A DNA stretch of 64,000 bases, from assembly GCF_026642255.1 (NCBI RefSeq), contig NZ_CP113264.1, positions 2,418,001 to 2,482,000 of the forward strand. Reading direction: 5' to 3'. Under the pieces are notes generated by a model. That model made no database searches, was not told the origin of the DNA, and was given only the letters and a program-made list of their open reading frames with translations. Made by a program: the position numbers and the translations under genes. How positions within the stretch are numbered: the stretch's first letter is position 1; each line of letters opens with the position of its first letter. Positions 16,523 through 25,700 of this stretch are shown piece by piece. This DNA comes from Streptomonospora nanhaiensis. GTDB lineage: Bacteria > Actinomycetota > Actinomycetes > Streptosporangiales > Streptosporangiaceae.

Positions 16523-18631
16523 TCAGTCGGACAGGACCGCGTCGATGAACGGGCTGGGGGAGTGGTGCCAGCTCACGGTCAGCTGTTCCCGGGCGCGGGT
16601 GCACGCGACGAAGAGCAGGCTGCGTTCACGCAGCAGGTCCCGGGCGTGGGCTCCCGGATCCTCGTCCTCCGGGGTGACGCTCCTCGGAGCGGGCAGCTGT
16701 TCACCGCTTGTTCCGACCACGGCCAGGCACCGGAACTCCAGTCCCTTCATCCGGTGCATGGTGCCGACCGCCACCCCCTTGCCTTCGTGCGCGCCCTTCG
16801 CCAGGGCCCGCGCCGGCAGTCCGGCTGCCTCGAGAGCGGCGACCACCTGTTCCACTGTCTTGTTGGACCGTGCGGCCACGCCGATCTCCTCGGGCAGGAC
16901 CTCGGCGTCGGTCCAGGAGCGCACGGTCTCCGTCAGATGGCGCAGCTCCGTGTCCCAACTGGTGAATCCCTTCAGGACCGGTTCCGCTCCGCGCATCTCG
17001 GAGCGGCAGCCCGCCACGGAGTCGAGTCCGCCGTCCATGTCGTCCACGGCCTGCCCGCGCATCAGTCCCAGGCTCCAGCGCAGGATCTGCGCGGTGGTCC
17101 TGTAGTTGATCCGCAGCTTCGACGAGCGACCGCGGACGTTGATGCCGACCTCGGAGAAACTCACCTGGGGGCCGTAGATGCGCTGATGGGTGTCGCCGGC
17201 GACGAACATGTCGTCGGGTCCCTCGGCGGCTGCCGCGCGCAGCAGCCGCCACTGCCCCGGGTACAGGTCCTGGGCCTCGTCCACGACGACGTGGTCGAAC
17301 GGCTTGTCGTCGCGTTCGGAGAGCAGCCGGGCCCCCTCCTCCACGACGGTCTCGTAGGTCCACAGGCCGCGCTCGGCCAGCAACTCCTGGAAGGCCGTCA
17401 CCGCCTGCCAGACCTGTGCCTTGGCCGACGCACCGAGCCCCCGCCCCCGGCCGGTGCGTTTGGCGCTGAGGTATTCGGCAGCCGTGCGCGCGCCCCGGGC
17501 CAGGACGACCTGGCGCCATTCCTCGGCGAGGAAGGTCGCGGACAGGTCCAGGCCGAGCTGGTCCGTCACCTCCTCCCAGAGGCGGCGTTCGCGCTGTGCG
17601 GTCACCAGTTCGGGCAAGCCGTGCGCCTCGCGGAACACCCTGTGGGCCAACCGGTCGACGTGTTCCACCCGGACCCTGGACAACACGTCGGGGGCCTCGC
17701 CTGCGCCGGTGGTCTCGGCGAGAAGCGTCAGACTCGCCTGCAGCGATTCGGCCAGGGTGGAGGTGAACGTGGTGAGCAGGACCCTGCCGCCGGCCCGGGC
17801 CAGACGATGGGCGCGATGCAGGGCCACCACGGTCTTGCCGGTCCCCGGGCCGCCGCTGATCCGGGCGGATCCCTTGTAGGAGGCGTCGACGACTGCGCGC
17901 TGCACGGGGTGCAGGTAGATCCGCCACAGGTCGAACGGGTGCGCCAGTGCGGCCATCAGCTCGTCGGGGCCCTCGACCAGCAGCACGCGGTCCGAGCTGC
18001 GCCGGACCGCCGCGTCCAGGTCTTCGGGGTCGACGTCCCCGACGATCGACGCACCGAGTTCGTCCCACACCTCCTCGGGGCTCAGCCCGGCTGCGAGCCC
18101 GTACAGGACGTCCCACTGGACCGGGGGCAGCAGCCCACGTGCGGCCTCGAGCTGGAAGGAGGCCGTGAGCACCCGGACCAGCGGCAGGGTGTGCTCGTCG
18201 ATACCCAGCCGTCGCAGGTCCGCATCCTTGACGTGCTCGAAGAGGCGTTCAGGGACGGACTCCGCCATCCGCTTCATATGGGGGATGCTCGCGTCCAGCG
18301 CTGCGATGTCACGGATCTCGATGGCGCCGGTGACTGCGTTCACCGACGCCTTGCGCCTCTTGGCCCAGTCGTAGGCGGCATCGTGCGGCAACACCTTGAG
18401 CAGGGTGTAGGTGTCGCCGTTCGGCGGGGCCAGCAACACCCCGCGCCAGAACTGGTCGATGCGGATGGTGCGCATGCGGTCGTCGCGGGCGCCGGTGATC
18501 TTCTCCAGGTGCAGACCGGCGTGGGTGGCGTGCTCGAACTTGGCGAACACCTCGCTCACACGTTCCCTGACCTGCTTTTCGAGACTGGGGAACTCGAGGA
18601 GAAAATCCTTGTCGAGGGCGAGTTGGGCCAC
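16523..18631 (-). CDS. RelE-domain/UvrD-like SF1 helicase fusion
   Basis: 702 residues from a GTG with AGGA 8 bases upstream; starts further upstream add only a low-complexity leader. Residues 1-95 look like a RelE/ParE-fold domain (FLLEFPSLEKQVRERVSEVF, then RMRTIRIDQFWRGVLL), as seen at the front of some UvrD-type helicases. The helicase follows: Walker A SGGPGTGKTVV (about 259-268), motif II VVDEAQDLYPGQ (about 446), motif III GDTHQRIYG, motif V TMHRMKGLEFR and motif VI LLFVACTRAREQL. The RelE part may bind RNA or DNA; catalysis is not demonstrated. It is the first gene of a three-gene operon with the DUF262 nuclease and the coiled-coil protein. Confidence 0.87.
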   Translation of the reverse strand: MAQLALDKDFLLEFPSLEKQVRERVSEVFAKFEHATHAGLHLEKITGARDDRMRTIRIDQFWRGVLLAPPNGDTYTLLKVLPHDAAYDWAKRRKASVNAVTGAIEIRDIAALDASIPHMKRMAESVPERLFEHVKDADLRRLGIDEHTLPLVRVLTASFQLEAARGLLPPVQWDVLYGLAAGLSPEEVWDELGASIVGDVDPEDLDAAVRRSSDRVLLVEGPDELMAALAHPFDLWRIYLHPVQRAVVDASYKGSARISGGPGTGKTVVALHRAHRLARAGGRVLLTTFTSTLAESLQASLTLLAETTGAGEAPDVLSRVRVEHVDRLAHRVFREAHGLPELVTAQRERRLWEEVTDQLGLDLSATFLAEEWRQVVLARGARTAAEYLSAKRTGRGRGLGASAKAQVWQAVTAFQELLAERGLWTYETVVEEGARLLSERDDKPFDHVVVDEAQDLYPGQWRLLRAAAAEGPDDMFVAGDTHQRIYGPQVSFSEVGINVRGRSSKLRINYRTTAQILRWSLGLMRGQAVDDMDGGLDSVAGCRSEMRGAEPVLKGFTSWDTELRHLTETVRSWTDAEVLPEEIGVAARSNKTVEQVVAALEAAGLPARALAKGAHEGKGVAVGTMHRMKGLEFRCLAVVGTSGEQLPAPRSVTPEDEDPGAHARDLLRERSLLFVACTRAREQLTVSWHHSPSPFIDAVLSD

Positions 18632-19012
18632 GGCTGGTGTCCTAGCGTCGGGGATGTCCGGGGGAGAGAGGAAGTGGAGGCCTTGGCGGTGGGCGGCTCG
18701 GCAGAGGAGGCCGCACATGGGGCAGGGGCGGCCCGTCGGAGGCCCGAGGGGTGGGGGTGCCGCGGCGCATGAAACGGATCCTTGCCGGGAGGGGACGACG
18801 GGAACCGGAGCGGGTGGTTCCGAGTACCAGAACGTGCCTCCTCAACCTAACGTTTCCGAGCTTTCACTGCTTGGGTGTTCTCGTCCCGGTTGCCCACTCG
18901 TTATCCGGAATGACTTGGTCGCTCTGGTTCGTCCGCCTTCGAGTGCCCACGCACCTCAGAGGCGTCGTGCGGTGTCCGGGGAACTCACCCGGTGGTGACT
19001 GCGACGATCTGC
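18632..19012. promoter_or_regulatory. Intergenic region upstream of the helicase operon
   Basis: 381 bases between two minus-strand genes. The stretch near 18840-18920 is less GC-rich and may carry the helicase operon promoter, but no box pair was convincing. No gene seen. Confidence 0.35.
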
Positions 19013-19954
19013 TCAACGGAAGACCCGCCCCAGGGCGAACCCGTACATTCTGTGCGGGCTCGGCAACGACGGGGGATGGAGCACCCCGGGAATCGGTTCG
19101 AGGTCCGTCACGAAACTGATGACGCGGTCGTACACCTCTATCGCGTTCCGAGGTCGGTTGCCCGGTTCCTTCTCCAACAACGCGGCCACCACCTCGCACA
19201 GCTCGACCGGAACCTCGGGTCGCAGGTCGCGTATCCGATCGGGCTTCTCACCGACCTGTTTGGACGCCAGGGCGAACGCGGTGGACGCCGTGAACAGCCG
19301 TCGTCCGGTCAGCATCTCGTGCAGTACGCAACCCAGCGAGTACAGGTCGCTGTGCGCCGTGCTCTCCCCGTTCAGCAGCTGCTCGGGCGCCATGTAGGCC
19401 GGCGTGCCGGGGATGTCCCCGCTCCGGGTGATCTGGGACATGTCGGTGCGGCCCAGAGCGACGGCCAGACCGAAGTCCAGGACTTTCACGCTGCCCTCGG
19501 GCTCCAGGATCAGGTTTCCGGGTTTCAGGTCCCGGTGTACCAGGGAGGCCCGGTGGGCGGAGCCGAGAACCGAGCACACCTGCGCGGTAAGGCAGGCGGC
19601 CCAGCCCACCGACAGCCTTTCCTGCTCGGCGATGAGATCGTGCACGCCGATGCCGTGGACGCGCTGCATCACCAGGTACGGAAGCCCGTCCGCGGTGCCG
19701 GTGTCGAAGACTGCGGGCACCCCGGCATGCTGGAGGCCGGCGGTGATGCGCGCCTCCCGGTGGAAGCGGCGCACCATGTCGGTGTCCTCCACGCCTTGGG
19801 GGAAGTGGAGGAACTTGACGGCCACCTCCCGGTCGAGGCGGATGTCGTGACCGACCCACACCTGCCCCATGCCCCCGCGGCCGAGGGGAGCCCGTCCGAG
19901 CTCGTAACGGCCCGCGAGCAAGCGGGGCTTGTTGGAGGAGGGGGCCGGGTTCAT
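19013..19954 (-). CDS. Stand-alone Ser/Thr protein kinase
   Basis: 313 residues, a PknB-type (Hanks) kinase domain with nothing else: no membrane helix and no PASTA or other sensor. The motifs are complete: glycine loop LGRGGMGQVW, VAVKFL Lys, VHRDLKPGN catalytic loop, VLDFGLAV, and activation segment GTPAYMAPEQ. It is a soluble kinase. It starts 8 bases after the stop of the broken DUF4365 gene, and the adjoining divergent operon carries a second kinase domain fused to a helicase. Trans-phosphorylation between the two, or of the island's proteins, is a reasonable but untested idea. Confidence 0.88.
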   Translation of the reverse strand: MNPAPSSNKPRLLAGRYELGRAPLGRGGMGQVWVGHDIRLDREVAVKFLHFPQGVEDTDMVRRFHREARITAGLQHAGVPAVFDTGTADGLPYLVMQRVHGIGVHDLIAEQERLSVGWAACLTAQVCSVLGSAHRASLVHRDLKPGNLILEPEGSVKVLDFGLAVALGRTDMSQITRSGDIPGTPAYMAPEQLLNGESTAHSDLYSLGCVLHEMLTGRRLFTASTAFALASKQVGEKPDRIRDLRPEVPVELCEVVAALLEKEPGNRPRNAIEVYDRVISFVTDLEPIPGVLHPPSLPSPHRMYGFALGRVFR

Positions 19955-19961
19955 ACCGTCG

Positions 19962-20392
19962 TCATTTCTGGGGAACGGGTCTGGAGGCTGTGCGGCGGGC
20001 CTTCGCCGTCGAGGCCCGGCCGCGCCGGAGGAAGGCCACCGTATCGGGCGCTGACACAGGGGTCACGTCCGTCCGTCCGGAGGACGGCCGTCGATGGACC
20101 ACGAGGAGGAGGAAGCGCGGGAGACGGATGTCCCGGCCGGCGAGTGCGTTGAACTGCGTCTGGGAGAGGCCGTCGTAGTTCCAGTGGGTCTCGGTGCCCG
20201 CCGGACGGCTCCACGACTTGATCTGGACATCGATGGAGGGGAAACGCCGGCCGCCGAGGGGCCGGGATGAGCGATGTTCAGATCGATCCCGCCGAAATCA
20301 GGCTCGGGCTTGGACACCGTCAGGCCGGCAGCGGCGGCCAGGACCCGGGCGAAATGCTCACCGAAGTGCCCCTGATGGACGTTGTGCTCCAA
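19962..20392 (-). pseudogene. Frameshifted DUF4365 protein
   Basis: From a TTG at 20392 the frame gives HQGHFGEHFARVLAAAAGLT and PDFGGIDLNI, the start of a DUF4365 domain, but near 20245-20265 the family continues in another frame: RFPSIDVQIKSWS, GTETHWNYDGLSQTQFNALA, then LPRFLLLVV. That frame runs to a TGA at 19964-19962, and after LPRFLLLVV the sequence no longer resembles the family. DUF4365 proteins are found in defence neighbourhoods and look like PD-(D/E)xK-fold proteins, with the D-x(n)-QxK residues visible here (GGID, QIK). One shift could be a read error; the degenerate end argues for real decay. Confidence 0.65.
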
Positions 20393-20572
20393 TGACAGGG
20401 TAGGCCTCCCCGCCCAACGGGCGATCGGTCAGTTGCGCAGGTCACGCTACAGGGGGTGACAAGTCACTGGCAACGCGAAGGAACGACGGCCTCGACCGAC
20501 GGTTCTGTGCCCTCGGAGCCCGGTGTACGGGTCGGCCAGACGTTCGGATCCTCGTAACCGTCGCTGGATCGC

Positions 20573-22243
20573 TCACTCCGGAGCGGAGGTGTCCTCAGGA
20601 GTGGCAGGTGTGTCCGGCCTCAACATCCCGCTCGTCAGCCCCTCCCTCGCCAGTTCCGCAGCAGTGGCGGCGAGTGCCGACAACTCCCGGGCCTGCCGCT
20701 CGAAGTCCGCGACGGCACGGAAGGCGGCCCCGTACCGGCGTTGCTCCTCCACACCCAGCTTCGGTACGTACGAGGCCCGGGCATCGGTGCGGAAGGTACC
20801 GCTGGTGCTGGTGGAGCGCCGGGTGTTGGACGCACTGCGCAGGAACCCGTTGAGGAAGTCGGTGTCCAGCTGGTCGTCCACCGCTCGCAGGGAGTCCCCG
20901 TCCACATTCACCAGGCCCTCGTCGACCAGGTCGGCTATCCGTACCCGGCTTTCGGCCACGGCCGGCCCTCCCGCGGCGAGCGGGGGAAGGCCGTCGCCCA
21001 GGCGGTCGGCCAGGGCACGCAGTTTCTCGTGCGCGTCGGCGAAGGCGTTCGGCAGGTCGCTGACATCGGGTGTGACATGCCTTGCCGGGTTCAGGTCGAC
21101 CGCATCGCCGAGCAGATCGATGAGGGGGACCTCCGCGTCCGGCTCCTCCGGCAACTGCCACGGGCCGTCGGGCGGGACCGATGTCAGATCCCACATGCGG
21201 ACGGCGGACGCGCTGTCCCTGTCGGAGACCGGTCTCCTCAGCAGCCACAGGTGGACGGGTTGTGCGTGCGCGGCTGCCAGGCCGGCGGGCAGGGCGATGA
21301 CATCGGTGAGTAGGCCCCGACGCACGAGGTCGGCACGGATGCGGCGGCCGGTGCGCCGGTAGGCGCACGACGTGGACATGACCACGGCGGTCTGACCGCC
21401 GGGAGCGGTGTGCGCGTAGGCGTGCTGGAGCCAGGCCAGCTCGCTCTCCGCCCTGGGTGGCAGGGCCAGTTCCCAGCGCGGGTCCATGAGGAGTTCCTCG
21501 CGACCCCAGTCGGTCGTCGCGGGGGGCGGATCGCACACCACGAGTTCCACCTGGTGGTCGGGCCACTGGTCGGAGCGCAGAGAGTCTCCAACGCGGATGT
21601 CCGCCGTCTCACCGTGTTCCAGGGCAGAACGGGCCTGTGCGAATCGGACGGCGTCGGGGTCGATGTCCTGCCCTGTGCGCGAGGCCGATGGGGTGCCCAC
21701 CGCGAACAGCAGTGAACCGGTGCCGCAGGCGGGGTCGAGGACGCTGGTGGCCGAACGGTCGGTGAGGGCGGTCAGCGCTCTGGTCAGCCGTGTGGTGGAC
21801 GCCGACGCGGTTCCCGAGCGCTCGTGGGAATTGAGGAAACGCGTCGTCAGCGCGGAGGTGACGTGGGACGGTGAGGTCTCCTCCACCAGAGACCGTACGA
21901 GCCGGAGGGTGGACTCTCCGAGCTCCTCCGTGTGCCCCTCTGTCAGGTACTCGGCGACGTCGGCCAGGCCCCGGAGCATGTGAGCGGGGTACTCGGCCCG
22001 CAGCGCTTGCCACAGCTGGACCTCCGTGGATTCCTCGACACCCTTGTTCTGGCTGTCCAGCCAGGCTCGGATCTGCGAGACGGCGAAGAGGGGGCTGGAG
22101 GAGGTCCCGCTGCTCGGGGAGGGGAAGTCGTCGTGGCGACGCCGCCAGTTGGAGACGGCGGCGCGGGTGACACCGGCGAGGCGGGCGATGTCGGCTGCGG
22201 TGACCTGCTGCTCGTCGCTGACAGACTGGTCGCTGGAATCCAT
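20573..22243 (-). CDS. HTH-N6 adenine DNA methyltransferase-like protein
   Basis: 556 residues. The N-terminal HTH reads VTAADIARLAGVTRAAVSNWRRR (in part, about 14-37). An N6-MTase (HsdM/PF02384-like) domain follows, with motif I VLDPACGTGSLLFAVG (about 167-182). Motif IV reads VVCDPPPATTDWG (about 236): the usual aromatic of (N/D)PP(Y/F) is Pro, so activity may be impaired. The C-terminal 150 residues resemble a specificity/helical region ending in coiled coil (RRYGAAFRAVADFERQA). It heads the minus-strand arm of the island and diverges from the kinase-helicase gene across 492 bases. It could act as methylase or as a DNA-binding regulator. The open frame reading past its start is an antisense shadow. 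Confidence 0.82.
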   Translation of the reverse strand: MDSSDQSVSDEQQVTAADIARLAGVTRAAVSNWRRRHDDFPSPSSGTSSSPLFAVSQIRAWLDSQNKGVEESTEVQLWQALRAEYPAHMLRGLADVAEYLTEGHTEELGESTLRLVRSLVEETSPSHVTSALTTRFLNSHERSGTASASTTRLTRALTALTDRSATSVLDPACGTGSLLFAVGTPSASRTGQDIDPDAVRFAQARSALEHGETADIRVGDSLRSDQWPDHQVELVVCDPPPATTDWGREELLMDPRWELALPPRAESELAWLQHAYAHTAPGGQTAVVMSTSCAYRRTGRRIRADLVRRGLLTDVIALPAGLAAAHAQPVHLWLLRRPVSDRDSASAVRMWDLTSVPPDGPWQLPEEPDAEVPLIDLLGDAVDLNPARHVTPDVSDLPNAFADAHEKLRALADRLGDGLPPLAAGGPAVAESRVRIADLVDEGLVNVDGDSLRAVDDQLDTDFLNGFLRSASNTRRSTSTSGTFRTDARASYVPKLGVEEQRRYGAAFRAVADFERQARELSALAATAAELAREGLTSGMLRPDTPATPEDTSAPE

Positions 22244-22735
22244 GCGGTCACAGTACACGGGAGCCCCCAGGGGGGACCGAACCAGGGTGTTTGCGTCGTC
22301 AACGCTTCCATGGGTCGAGGATGGAAGGCACGCCTCCGTGTACCTGCCGAACAGGCGGGGTCCTTGCTCTGCATGGTCCCCTGTGCACGTGAACAAGGGA
22401 CCAAAGGCCTGTTGGAGGCGCTGATTCTTTGGGAAGGGGACCAAGGGCGGATGGATGGGGCTGCGGTCCGGGTAATCCGCCCCGGCGCCTCGGGCGTCCT
22501 TTCTGTTGTCCGGGCGTGGTCTGCAGGAGATGCCTCCCCGTCCCGTTTTCGGATGTCCCAGTGTTCTCGCGGGGTTGTCCTTCGTCACATCAGGCATGTA
22601 TGTTTGCGAAGTAAACAGCATACAACTTGTCATGTGATGGTGATCTGTGTACGCGCAGGCGTGAATCCGGCCCTGGGAGCATGGGCCACGCGCCCAGGGG
22701 CAGGTGCTGACACGGCAGAACGTGAGGGACGAGCA
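22244..22735. promoter_or_regulatory. Divergent control region with an inverted repeat
   Basis: 492 bases separate the two arms of the main island and hold no gene. GGGACCAA occurs near 22396-22405 and again near 22437-22446. An AT-rich inverted repeat (22598-22623, arms GTATGTTTGC and GTAAAC-GCATAC) lies 110 bases before the kinase-helicase start. Both are candidate operator sites; no promoter boxes were assigned with confidence. Confidence 0.45.
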
Positions 22736-25700
22736 ATGGAACGGCAGTACGTGGCGGAGCGGTTCCGCCTGGACGGGCTCATCGACCGCGGGAACATGGG
22801 CGAGGTCCACCGGGCGGAGGATACGGCGGCGCCCGAGGACGCTCCAGACCGCGAGGTCGCGGTCAAGCTGATCCTGCGCCGCCGGTCGGGAGCGCCGGTC
22901 GATCCCGGCGAGGCGTCGGCACGACGCTTCGCTCGTGAGGTCGAGATCATGCGACGCCTCGATCACCCCGGCATTCCCCATGTCGTCGACGGCGGGGTGG
23001 ACACGGCTGGGGGCGGTCACCTGCCCTACCTGGCCATCGAGCTCCTGGACGGCTGTACCCTGCGCGACCTTGGCGATGAGGAACCCCAGCTGCCCGTCTC
23101 CTGGGTGGCCGCGATCGGTGCCCAGATCGCCGACGCCCTCTACGCCGCGCACGGGGAGAGGATCATCCATCGTGACCTCAAGCCCGCCAACGTGATGATC
23201 ACCCGGGGCGGCCGCGTCAAGGTCCTCGACTTCGGTATGGGTCTGATCATCGACGACCCCGACATCAGTCGGATCACCGGTACCGACGCCACCGTCGGTA
23301 CCGCCCGGTACATGGCCCCCGAACAGTTCGAGGGGGCCAAGGTCTCCAGCGCTGCCGACCTGTACGCCCTGGGCTGTGTCCTGTACGAGCTCCTCACCGG
23401 TACCCCGCCCTTCATCGGCACGGGCCCCTACGATCTGGGTCCCAAGCACAAGTTCGACCAGGTCCCCCCGCTGGGACTCCTGCGCGGTGACATCCCCCCG
23501 CCGCTCACCTACCTGCTCGAACAGCTCTTGGCGAAGAAGCCGTCCGATCGGCCCGCGAGCGCAGCGGAGGTCCGCGAGGCACTGCGCCCGCTGGCCGCCG
23601 GCGAAGGCGAGGTCGACGGCTGGTCCGACTTCGATCCGCGTGCCTACCTGCCCGCTCCCACCCCCGCGGCCGTACTGCCCGACACCACCACGGCCCGACG
23701 TGTCCACGACGCGCCGCTCGGCGTCATGGACGTCTTCACGCTGCACAAGCAGGTCATCGACGAGTACCGGGCCTTCACCGAGGGCGGCACGGTGATCCGC
23801 GACGACCGCATCGCCGACTTCCTCAAGAAGAACCTGGACGAGAAGTCCCAGTGGCCCGATCCCTGGCTGTCGCTCAACCCCTTCTTCGCCTCCGGCGGCA
23901 CGCTCCCCGAACTCGTGAACGAGGGATTGCTGCACAAGGAGTGCGCCAGGATCTTCCAGGAGGGGAAGACCGAGGGCGGCACGGTCTGCGACGGGCGCCC
24001 CCTCACCCTGCACAAGCACCAGCGCGAGGCTGTGGAGACGGCCGGAACCGGTGGCTCCTACATCCTGACCACCGGCACAGGTTCCGGAAAGTCGCTGTCC
24101 TACATCGTGCCGATCGTGGATCGGGTCCTGCGAGAACGCGACCGCGAGAAGGCGGAGGGGCACCGGACCAACCGGGTCAGGGCGATCATCGTCTACCCCA
24201 TGAACGCCCTGGCCAACAGCCAGCTCAAGGAGCTGCAGAAGTTCCTGACCAACGGCTACGGTGCGGGACGGGAGCCCGTCACCTTCGCCCGCTACACCGG
24301 CCAGGAGAGCGAGGAGAGGCGCAAGGAGCTGCGGGACAACCCGCCGGACATCCTGCTCACCAACTACGTGATGCTGGAGCTGATGCTCACCCGGCCCGCC
24401 GACCGATCCTCCCTCATCAAGATGGCCCGGGGGCTGGACTTCCTCGTCTTCGACGAGCTCCACACCTACCGCGGCCGCCAGGGAGCCGACGTCGCCATGC
24501 TCATCCGGCGGGTCCGCCAGGCGTGCGAGGCGCCGAACGTGCAGTGCGTGGGGACCTCCGCCACGATGTCCTCCGAGGGCACCGCGGACGAACAGAAGCA
24601 GGTGGTCGCCGACGTCGGCACCAAGATCTTCGGCACCCCGGTACGCCCCGACAACGTCATCACCGAGACGCTCGTCCGCGCCACCTCCTACGCCCCTGCG
24701 CAGGTCGAGGCCGAGCGCCTGAGCGCACCGGACGCCCCGCGCTCCTACGACGATCTGCACCGCGACCCCCTGGCCCGGTGGATCGAGAGCACGTTCGGCC
24801 TCACCACCGACCCCAGGGGGCGTTTGGTCCGACAGAAGCCCACGCGGGTCGAGACGGCCGCCGCCGAACTGTCCCGCGACAGCGGTGTGCCCCAGGAGCA
24901 GTGCGTCGAGGCGATCCGGCGCACCCTGGAAGCGGGGGCCGAGGCCTTCCACCCCGGCAACCGCCGGCCCCTGTTCGCCTTCCGGCTCCACCAGTTCCTG
25001 TCCAAGGGCGACACCGTCCATGTCACCCTGGAGGATCCCGAGACCCGCTTCCTCACTCGTGAGTACCAGCTGGAACAGCCCGGCACGGACGGCCACATCC
25101 TGTTGCCGCTGGCGTTCTGCCGCGAGTGCGGTCAGGACTTCATGACCGTTCGGAGGGTGGAGAAGCCGACGGGCACCGTCTACCAGTCCCGACGCGGCGC
25201 CACCGCCGAGGAGAAGGGTGCCGTCGAGGGCTACCTGTACGTCTCCCCGGACGCCCCGTGGCCGTCCGGCCTGGACACCGTTCTCGAGAAGCGCCTCCTG
25301 CCGGAGTCCTGGCTGGAGGTGGACGACGCCCACCAGGAGAACGTCCGCAAGAACTTCCTCGCCCACGTCCCGCGCGCCGTCACGGTCGACGCGCAGGGCG
25401 TCGAGGGGCGGGGGGAGCTCCAGGCCGCCTTCATCCCCGCGCCCTTCCTGTTCTGCCCCCACTGCGGGATCAGCTACGAACAGAAGCGAGGCAGGGACTT
25501 CGGCAAGCTCGCCAGCCTGGACCAGGAGGGTCGTTCCTCCGCGACGTCCCTGGTGTCGGGCACCATCGTGCGCGCCCTCAAGGCCGTGCCCGAGGACTCC
25601 CTGCCCCAGGCGGCCCGCAAGCTCCTCACCTTCGTCGACAACCGCCAGGACGCCTCCCTTCAGGCCGGTCACTTCAACGACTTCGTCCAGGTCACCGAGC

